Source: Streptomyces sp. KMM 9044 (GTDB lineage Bacteria > Actinomycetota > Actinomycetes > Streptomycetales > Streptomycetaceae). From it: a stretch of 64,000 bases of DNA. Where the stretch lies: positions 372,001-436,000 of the forward strand of contig NZ_CP113910.1 in assembly GCF_024701375.2 (NCBI RefSeq). Reading direction: 5' to 3'. The translations under genes were made by a program, and so were the position numbers. Below the pieces are notes generated by a model. It was not told where the DNA came from and made no database searches. It worked only from the letters and a program-made list of their open reading frames with translations. Below are positions 57,534 through 64,000 of this stretch, one piece after another (the stretch's first letter is position 1; the number at the start of each line of letters is the position of its first letter).

Positions 57534-59357
57534 TCACTTACCCATCGGGTCCCAGGCGCGCAGCTCGGGAAGCCGCGCGGCGTGTTCGTTCCATTCGGCG
57601 AAAAACTCGATGCGCTGGCTGAGAACGTCCTGCAACTGATGTTGTGCACGCTGCCGCCTTGCCACGCCGGCCTCGCGGATCCTGCCACGCTCGGCCGGTA
57701 CGCGAGCAACGTCCAGCAGACCCCACACAGCGGCGACGACACCGAGCAGCAGCATGAGCACCAGGAAGAAGCCGCCCAGGACGAAGGGGGCTAACACGAG
57801 GGCGGATAGTCCACCGGCGGTGCCCCCGATGCGACGCGCAAGGTTGCGGTCGACAGCATCGACCTCGGCTTCGGTGCGCGTGAGCAGGTCAGCGTCGAGC
57901 GCTTCGGCAAGGGCCCTCGCGTCGACCGGAGCGGCGGGATCGGTCGGCAGAAGAGTGGGCCAGCCGTCGATTTCGATGGAAATCTCCCGGGGACGGTGCC
58001 GCAGCGAGGCTGCCACCAGTTCCTCGGCGGCGGCGCGCAGGTTGGGCAGGACCAGCATGAGCGCGAGTCGGCGTGCGTCGTCACCGAGCGCAATCTGACT
58101 GGGCTTGAAGACGGCGTTGTCGAGGAGCGTTGCGAAATCCATGACCTCGGCGTCCGCCTCTTGATGCAGCTCGTGCTCCTCCTGCGCCGCACGGCCGTTT
58201 CCACGGTGCTCGATGAATCGGCGGAGCGCTTCCTTCCTGGTGTGCAGGGCGGCCTCGTCGGGTTCCAGGTGTCCGATGAGGCGGTCGATAGCCGTCTCGG
58301 CATACCGGGCACGCCCGTGGACGGGCGCTGTTTGCTCCGGGGGTGGGAACTCCTTTCGGAGGTAACTGAGGGTGCAGGTCGTGACCGTGGCCATTCGCCA
58401 TTGGCCGAGAAGTTGTGTCCAATCCCCGTCGTATGCATGGGCCAGGGATGCGAACCGGTCGCCGGGCGAGGCAAGCAGTCTGCGCAGGTGGGGTTTCCAG
58501 CGACCCACGCTGGCCCTGGACGCCATGCCGTCCGCGGCCGCCTCCGTGCCCCAGCGCACCATCACCTGGCGGGCATAGCTGTGGGCGAGGTCGCCGAGTT
58601 CCCGACTGGCGACGGCGTCGAGCACGACGAGGAAGTCCCTGCCGAGCCGGTCCGGGTGGACTGCGTCCTGGAGGTAGCCATCCATCCAGTTGCCGGCCCG
58701 CTGATGGTCGCCCATCCTGGCCGCAGCGAGCGAGAAGAAGAGGTTGGCTTTACCGAGGTCTAGTGCCTGCGCCAGCCCCATGGCTCCGAGCTGACGGTCG
58801 TCATCACCGGTGAGCCGGGCTGCGACAGCCAAGGTGGCGTGGGCGAGCCAGAAGTCGGGATCGTGGACGAGGTGTTCCTCCACGAAAAGTCGCAAGTTGT
58901 CGGTGCTCAGGATCCCGCCGTCCACGAGCTTCGGGGTGAGCTTTCTGACCAGGCCTCGGGCGAGGGAACGCACCTTGTCCCGGCTGCCGAACCTGCGTTG
59001 CCAGTCCTCGGTGATCCGGTCCAGCTCGAACTGTGCTGCAAGGACAGACTGGTCTCGTTCGTACTGGGAGCGGAACTCTGTGAGGTCGGTACTGAGTTGG
59101 CTGAGCTCGGACTGAGTTCTGGTCAGATCTTCCCTTACTTGTTCGGTAGCTGCGCCCACCGATTCGACGCCGATGGCGAGTTTGTTCGATTCGCTGCGTA
59201 GGGTCTCCAAGCCCTCGGACAGCGTGCCGAACCGCTCGTGGAGGGCCTTCAGATCATCCTCGCGGCGTTGTTGTGCCTCGTGTATCTCCTTGAGGCCGCG
59301 CCCCAGCTCCGTGAGGCGGTCATCGGCCTCGGACTGCTCATTCACACCGCTCCCCAT
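57534..59357 (-). CDS. Large coiled-coil membrane protein, kinase partner
   Basis: 607 residues from ATG 59357 (a GTG at 59345 with GGGGAG is an alternative). Residues 14-118 are a long coiled coil (EIHEAQQRREDDLKALHERF). 120-330 is an alpha-helical repeat-like region (FWLAHATLAVAARLTGDD). About 545-575 are two membrane helices (LVLAPFVLGGFFLVLMLLLG). The family is not recognised. The next gene is a protein kinase, suggesting a signalling module. Confidence 0.75.
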   Translation of the reverse strand: MGSGVNEQSEADDRLTELGRGLKEIHEAQQRREDDLKALHERFGTLSEGLETLRSESNKLAIGVESVGAATEQVREDLTRTQSELSQLSTDLTEFRSQYERDQSVLAAQFELDRITEDWQRRFGSRDKVRSLARGLVRKLTPKLVDGGILSTDNLRLFVEEHLVHDPDFWLAHATLAVAARLTGDDDRQLGAMGLAQALDLGKANLFFSLAAARMGDHQRAGNWMDGYLQDAVHPDRLGRDFLVVLDAVASRELGDLAHSYARQVMVRWGTEAAADGMASRASVGRWKPHLRRLLASPGDRFASLAHAYDGDWTQLLGQWRMATVTTCTLSYLRKEFPPPEQTAPVHGRARYAETAIDRLIGHLEPDEAALHTRKEALRRFIEHRGNGRAAQEEHELHQEADAEVMDFATLLDNAVFKPSQIALGDDARRLALMLVLPNLRAAAEELVAASLRHRPREISIEIDGWPTLLPTDPAAPVDARALAEALDADLLTRTEAEVDAVDRNLARRIGGTAGGLSALVLAPFVLGGFFLVLMLLLGVVAAVWGLLDVARVPAERGRIREAGVARRQRAQHQLQDVLSQRIEFFAEWNEHAARLPELRAWDPMGK

Positions 59358-60030
59358 TCACCCGGCTGTCCGGTCCTTCCTCAGAAGAGAAAGCTTCTGG
59401 CGACGCACCGGGGAGTGCAAGAGCGCGCTGGGGTGCGAGCAGCGCCCAGGCTGCGGCGCTGCCCCCAAGAGCAGCCCGCTCCCGGGCCATGTCCACGTCG
59501 TCCAGGATGGCGACGCCCACCCGGCTCAGGTGCTGCTGATGACCGACGCCGAAGCCGCCGGCTGGCTCACCGTCACAGCGGCCGGAGAGAACTGACCCCA
59601 CTCCGGACACACTACGGGCCCCAGAGAGTGAAAGCATCCCCGGGGCCCGGTGTATGGAGTCGCGTTGCTCAACGACGCCGCGAAGCCGACGTTCACGGAG
59701 TGTGCGCACCCGTCGGCGCGTTCAGCCCGCCTCGGGCTGCAAGGGCTCGACCTGGCGCAGGCAGCACGCGCATCTGGACTCCGCATCGACGCGACCCATG
59801 CACCGCCGGCAGTCCCCGCGCTCGCGGACCAGGGGCCCGGCCGTCTGCGCAGCTCGGGCAGGTCGTCACCGGCTGTCAGAAGCCGAAGCTGACCACCCAC
59901 CCCTCGCCCTGCGCGGCGTCGCGCGCCAGCTGCGAGACTCGAATTGTGTGCTTGTGGCCCCGTGGCCCGGCACCAAAGGAGCACATTCCTAACCGGGTTG
60001 ACGAAGTCACCCCTGCGGCCCAGGAAGCCG
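59358..60030. other. Intergenic, no gene seen
   Basis: 673 bp. A plus-strand frame ending at 59595 (VVQDGDAHPAQVLLMTDAEA) is slightly protein-like but without a start. Nothing else is supportable. Confidence 0.35.
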
Positions 60031-61311
60031 CTATGCGGTCGGACTGTCCGTAGCCGGGTACGGAGCCGCTTCTGTCGTAGGTGAGGGAACATGCCCACTG
60101 AAAAAGCGTGCCTTTCGCCATGGCAGAAGTAGCGCGCTCGCCATGCACAGCAGGCCGCCGATGAGCAGGGCGCCGCGTACCCCCACTGCCACGGCGATGA
60201 AACCACCGGCAACCACGAATGCGGCCTGGCATGTCTTCGCGCCCGCCGACCAGGAGGTGACGACTCGGGACATGTACGCATCCGGTGTGGCCGCCATGCG
60301 GTAGGTGGTGAACGACGGGTTGAAGACCCCGGCGGAGAGGAGCAGGCCGAAGTCGGCGGCCACGATGACGAACAGGCCGAGGGCGCCGGAGGGCGTCAGC
60401 GGCAGCAGGATCGTCCACACTGTGCGCGCAACGCCAGACACCAGCAGAATGCGGCGCTGTCCGAATCGCCGGGTGAGGAGCGGAGTCAGGCGTGCGCCCA
60501 GTACACCGCCCAGGCACGGCAGTCCCAGAGCGAGTCCGTACTGCCACGGTGCCAGACCGAGGTCATCCAGCACGAGGACGGCCATCAGCGGGGAGGCCAT
60601 CATGACGGATCCGCCGAAGAGCAGCGCGTTGAAGAACAGTGGCCGTAGTCCTGGGTGGCGCAGGAGGTACTGCCAGCCGGCCGCAATGTCCCGGCCCAGG
60701 TGAGCGGCGGCGGCGCGTGCCGGTGGCGGGGATTCGGCCTGCCGGATACGACGGATGCCCACAGCCGACCCGAGGAAGGACAGAGCATCGACCACCATCG
60801 TGGCCGCCGCGCCCAGTGCTCCGATCAGAAGCCCTCCAACGGGCGGGCCGGCACTGACGCTGATCCAGTTGGTCGTCTCGAACAGGCTTGTGGCACGTAG
60901 CCGGTGCTCGGGCAGGACGAGTGCCTTCAGATGCGCTCCACTGGCCGCGTCGAACGCGACAGACGCCGCGGTCTGGAGAATGTCGACGACACACAGCTGG
61001 GTAAAGGTGAGCCTGTCGAAAGCCATGGCGACGGGAACGCTGGCCAGCACCACGCAGCGGGCCAGATCGGCAGTGATCATGACCGGCCGTTTGTACTGGT
61101 GCTCGATGCGTACACCGAGCGGCAGAGCGATCACCGTGCTGGCCACCGCAGACAACGCAGCCAGCACCGAGACCTGAAACGCCGAGGAATCCAGCACCAC
61201 AAGGGCGATCAGCGGCAACGCCCCCATGCCCACGGCACTGCCCGCTGCACTGACCACGTAGGCACCCCACAACCGCCGGAAGTCCTGCCCGAGCGTGCTC
61301 CGCCGTACCAA
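60031..61311 (-). CDS. MFS transporter (TsgA/enterobactin-exporter-like)
   Basis: 426 residues, 12 helices. A TTG at 61311 with GGGAGG five bases upstream is the best start; the region further upstream has no ATG or GTG in frame. FRRLWGAYVVSAAGSAVGMG is a typical N-terminus. Substrate unknown. Confidence 0.8.
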   Translation of the reverse strand: MVRRSTLGQDFRRLWGAYVVSAAGSAVGMGALPLIALVVLDSSAFQVSVLAALSAVASTVIALPLGVRIEHQYKRPVMITADLARCVVLASVPVAMAFDRLTFTQLCVVDILQTAASVAFDAASGAHLKALVLPEHRLRATSLFETTNWISVSAGPPVGGLLIGALGAAATMVVDALSFLGSAVGIRRIRQAESPPPARAAAAHLGRDIAAGWQYLLRHPGLRPLFFNALLFGGSVMMASPLMAVLVLDDLGLAPWQYGLALGLPCLGGVLGARLTPLLTRRFGQRRILLVSGVARTVWTILLPLTPSGALGLFVIVAADFGLLLSAGVFNPSFTTYRMAATPDAYMSRVVTSWSAGAKTCQAAFVVAGGFIAVAVGVRGALLIGGLLCMASALLLPWRKARFFSGHVPSPTTEAAPYPATDSPTA

Positions 61312-61662
61312 CCGAACCTCCCGACGCGCGAGGGCGCTCAGCGTGGTCAGCCGGACCAACGACCACCTCGTGATCAAGCCATCAAAGCCGGTCGGCCACA
61401 GGTCCAAAGCCTGCTACTCAGTCCTGTCGTTGCCGGATGCGCACGCCGTATCGATCTTGTTGGGCGCGGGCGGGTCGCGGCAACTGCACGATCCTGGCCA
61501 CGACCTCCGCTTCCCCGTCTACGCCTCGGGCTGCTGTTTGAGGTCCAGGTAGTAGCGCAGTCGTACGCCGGGTTCGCCGGGTTCGTGGGTGGTGCGGTCC
61601 GCCGGTACTACAGCCGTGACTCGTGTCCGTGTCCGGTAGTCGTGTGACGCGTTGTTCCCTCC
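61312..61662. other. Boundary region before the IS701 gene
   Basis: A minus-strand tail (HEPGEPGVRLRYYLDLKQQP, ends at 61519) may be the end of a gene destroyed by the insertion. The left end of the IS701 element must lie here but I could not fix it. Confidence 0.35.
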
Positions 61663-62427
61663 GTGAGTACGGAGCGGGCGGTACAGGTCTGGGCGGGCTG
61701 GTTCGATGACTTCTTCGCCGGGTTGGCGGGGGTCTTCGGGAGGGTCGAGCCGCGCCTGATGGCGATGGCCTATCGGAAAGCGCTGGTGGCGCCGGTCGAA
61801 CGCAAGAACGGGTGGGTGCGCCACGAGGCGCCATGTGACCGAGTGGAGGTGGGAGACCTCTACCGCCGGGCCGTCGCAGCGGCCGGGTAGAAGCTGAGGG
61901 CAGTCCGGGCCGGGGAACGCCGGTGAGGACGGGAAGCAGCCCTGACAACGCCGGGACGGCGCGGTACTGCCAGACGCGTCGGGTTCGGCAAGCAAGGCCA
62001 GAAGGCGTACGAAGAGGAATCCGTGTAAAGCCCCGTAAGTCTTGTCACCGGGCTCCAATCTGGCGGATATGGGCCCGGGGTGCAGTGCGTGACCGCTTGC
62101 TTCGGCTGGGGCGGTCAACTCCGAAGCCGGTCTCCAACTGCCGGTGGGGAGGCCACGCTGAAGGTCTGCGGCGTAGGCGTGGTGATGCTGCCGGGGTAGT
62201 AGCGGGACGCCGACCTGGCCGATCGGCACATGGTGAACGTGGGAACCGCCTGCGGTCGCCCTTTCCTTCCGGACAGCCGGTCCGGCGAGGAGGGCAGGCC
62301 CGTTGCCGGCTGAGGTCCGCAGGTGGGGCGGAGGCCTCGTAGTAGTCCGAGCGGAGGAAAGCTCCGTGCATGGCGAAGGGGGCCAGCAAGTCGGCAGGGA
62401 GGATGCTGCAATGCCAGGAGGTCGCTG

Positions 62428-63876
62428 GTGAATACCGACGCGCTGGAGTTCGGGCTGCTCAAGGCCGAGCGCCGGGTACTGGAGATGCAGACCAAACTGC
62501 ACTGTTGGGCGACCGACGATCGTGATCGCCGGTTCGATGACCTGTTCAATCTCGTTGCTGATCCCGCGTTCCTGCTGGTCGCGTGGGTTCGGGTGAGGAG
62601 GAACAGGGGCGCTCGCTCGGCCGGAGTGGACGGGCAGACGGCCCGTTCCGTGGAGGACGGGCAAGGCGTCGAGGCATTCCTCGACGAGGTGCGGTCCGAC
62701 CTGAAGGACCGCACCTTCCGTCCGCTTCCCGTGCGGGAAAGGATGATCCCCAAGCCGGGGACGGCCAAGCGCCGTCGGCTGGGTATTCCGACCGTGCGGG
62801 ACCGGGTGGTCCAGGCGTCCCTGAAGCTGGTACTGGAGCCGATCTTCGAGGCGTATTTCCTCCCGTGCTCCTACGGGTTCCGCCCGAAGCGCCGGGCTCA
62901 CGACGCGCTCGCCGAGGCGCACCACTTCGCCAAGAACTCCTATGAGTGGATGGTGGAGGGGGACATCGAGGCGTGCTTCGACTCGATCGACCACGCGGCC
63001 CTGATGGGCCGGGTGCGTCGCCGAGTCGGAGACCGGCGCGTCCTTGACCTGGTGAAGGCGTTCTTGAAGTCGGGCATCCTCAGCGAGGCTGGCCAGTCCA
63101 AGGACACCGATTCCGGCACTCCGCAGGGTGGGATCCTCTCGCCGCTGCTGGCCAACATCGCCCTGTCGGTTCTCGATGAGTTCATCGCGGCCGGTCCGGG
63201 CGGGCCGAACTCCACGCAAGGCCAGCGGGCCCGGCGACGTCGGCAGAATCTGCCCAACTACCGGCTCTTCCGGTATGCGGACGACTTTCTGATCGCCGTG
63301 ACCGGGACACGCGAGCAGGCCGAAGACATGCGCACCCAGGTGGCGGAAGTACTCGCCCCGATGGGACTGCGTCTGTCGGTGGAGAAGACGGCCATCACCC
63401 ATATCGACGAGGGGCTGGACTTCCTCGGGTGGCGCCTCCAGCGTCACCGCAAACGTGGGACCCAGAAGCACTACGTCTACCTCTACCCCTCCAAGAAGGC
63501 CCTCCAAGCCGTCAAGGAGAAGGTCAAGACGCTGTGCCGACAGGACACGAACCTGCCGCTGGCAGTCGTGCTGCACCATCTCAACCCGGTGTTGCGCGGC
63601 TGGACGGCGTACTTCCGGCACGGGGTGTCGTCCGCGACCTTCCAGTACCTGTCGGCCTTCACCTGGCGGCAGGTCTTCGGGTGGCTGCGGCGAAAGCACC
63701 GCCGGTCCAACTGGAAGAGTCTTCGCCGTCGTTACTGCGCGGGCCGATGGTGGCCTGCTGATGACGAGGTGGTCTTGTTCAGGTGCGCGAAGGTGCGAAC
63801 CAACCGCTATTTGTATCGCGGGAACAAGATCCCCTCGCCCTGGCCCAGTGGGAGCACGACGGCCGCGGCCGTCTGA
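62428..63876 (+). CDS. Group II intron reverse transcriptase/maturase
   Basis: 482 residues from a GTG with AGGAGG upstream. RT landmarks: RLGIPTVRDRVVQASLKLVL, EGDIEACFDSIDH (catalytic Asp), GTPQGGILSPLLANIALS, YADDFLIAV. The maturase domain is VLHHLNPVLRGWTAYFRHGV. No HNH endonuclease domain is seen, so insertion into DNA would rely on single-stranded or nicked targets. Confidence 0.93.
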   Translation: MNTDALEFGLLKAERRVLEMQTKLHCWATDDRDRRFDDLFNLVADPAFLLVAWVRVRRNRGARSAGVDGQTARSVEDGQGVEAFLDEVRSDLKDRTFRPLPVRERMIPKPGTAKRRRLGIPTVRDRVVQASLKLVLEPIFEAYFLPCSYGFRPKRRAHDALAEAHHFAKNSYEWMVEGDIEACFDSIDHAALMGRVRRRVGDRRVLDLVKAFLKSGILSEAGQSKDTDSGTPQGGILSPLLANIALSVLDEFIAAGPGGPNSTQGQRARRRRQNLPNYRLFRYADDFLIAVTGTREQAEDMRTQVAEVLAPMGLRLSVEKTAITHIDEGLDFLGWRLQRHRKRGTQKHYVYLYPSKKALQAVKEKVKTLCRQDTNLPLAVVLHHLNPVLRGWTAYFRHGVSSATFQYLSAFTWRQVFGWLRRKHRRSNWKSLRRRYCAGRWWPADDEVVLFRCAKVRTNRYLYRGNKIPSPWPSGSTTAAAV

Positions 63877-63889
63877 GAGGGCTTGTGGA

Positions 63890-63924
63890 GAGCCGGATGC
63901 CTGGAGAGCGGGCACGTCCGGTTC
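63890..63924 (+). ncRNA. Group II intron domain V
   Basis: A 35-base hairpin: GAGCCGGA pairs with TCCGGTTC, TGCC with GGCA, a CG bulge lies on the 3' side, and the tip is GAGA. The AGC catalytic triad is near the 5' end. This is the conserved active centre of the ribozyme. Confidence 0.85.
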
Positions 63925-64000
63925 GGGAGGCGGCTCGGGGAAACCCGCTGGTGGAAACACCAGCAGGGCGCCCCGAGTCGACCTCACCAGATCGCCGAGC

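Larger units (their letters stand above)
61816..63987 (+). mobile_element. Group II intron with intron-encoded protein
   Basis: 2172 bp. The 5' end GTGCG follows the Trp codon of the host gene, and the 3' end AC precedes CAG, both matching group II consensus. Domain I-III lie upstream of the protein gene, including GTGAACGTGGGAACCGC and GCGGAGGAAAGCTCCGTGCA, typical intron segments; domain V follows the protein gene. Confidence 0.88.
61663..64000 (+). pseudogene. IS701-family transposase split by a group II intron
   Basis: Exon 1 (61663-61815, GTG start) reads TERAVQVWAGWFDDFFAGLA to PVERKNGW. Exon 2 resumes at 63988 with QIAE and leaves the window. KNGW-QIAE is the normal uninterrupted IS701 sequence, so splicing would restore the reading frame. 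If the intron splices, the transposase may be functional. Confidence 0.75.

Noticed and set aside
61519..63987. Long minus-strand open frame opposite the reverse transcriptase
   Set aside because: The plus strand encodes clear RT and maturase motifs; the opposite frame has no recognisable protein features except a possible short gene tail at its end.

Overview
The window is very GC-rich with strong G/C at third codon positions. It carries WhiB, ECF sigma/zinc anti-sigma, SpoIIE-type phosphatase, resuscitation-promoting-factor, class E/F sortase and WS/DGAT genes, so it is almost certainly a Streptomyces chromosome. The density of broken genes, small mobile elements and nested insertions suggests an accessory or chromosome-arm region rather than the core. 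Many genes start with GTG and a few appear to start with TTG.

Layout: 0.3-2.5 kb holds two secreted membrane-anchored proteins and a sortase. 2.5-5.5 kb holds a polysaccharide deacetylase whose 3' end is tandemly duplicated, a dead universal-stress gene, and a divergent hydrolase/MarR pair. 5.9-7.9 kb is an ECF sigma / unknown / zinc anti-sigma module. 8-12.7 kb has a ruined Fpg-type glycosylase, a PAS-GAF-PP2C-HATPase phosphatase and a lipase maturation factor. 12.6-15.2 kb is a wrecked L-fucose-type catabolic locus containing two copies of a 165-bp miniature element and a FadR-glyoxalase chimera. 15.2-29.8 kb is mostly ordinary metabolism (SDR, WS/DGAT, glgC with a broken glgA, DMT exporter, Rpf/LysM/M23 hydrolase, gnd, panD), with a 57-residue peptide gene at 15.8 kb.

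29.8-32.4 kb is a segment bounded by two versions of the panD leader, enclosing an IS21 remnant and an AbiEii-like nucleotidyltransferase pair. 33-38.4 kb has a methyltransferase, an XRE-cupin regulator, a frameshifted FAD oxidoreductase and an MFS pump. 39.5-45.2 kb is a complete sugar ABC importer plus GH36 alpha-galactosidase operon: the lipoprotein binds the galactoside, two permeases import it and the cytoplasmic enzyme cleaves it; no ATPase is encoded, so a shared ATPase is presumably used. 45.9-53.2 kb holds TspO, WhiB, an AI-2E-type permease, two lipoprotein genes broken by miniature elements, a DUF2254 protein, a GNAT and an orphan MbtH protein.

53.4-64 kb is a mobile-element zone with an IS4 fragment, an IS1182-type element and its miniature relatives, then a protein kinase next to a long coiled-coil membrane protein, an MFS transporter, and an IS701-type transposase gene split by a full group II intron. 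Two miniature-element families are resolved with target duplications, and in three cases (one IS, two lipoprotein genes) removing the added bases restores an open frame. Tandem duplications from 1 to 145 bp recur across the window; some of the shortest could be sequencing errors, the longer ones are unlikely to be. Functional assignments rest on recognisable motifs only; no database search was run.
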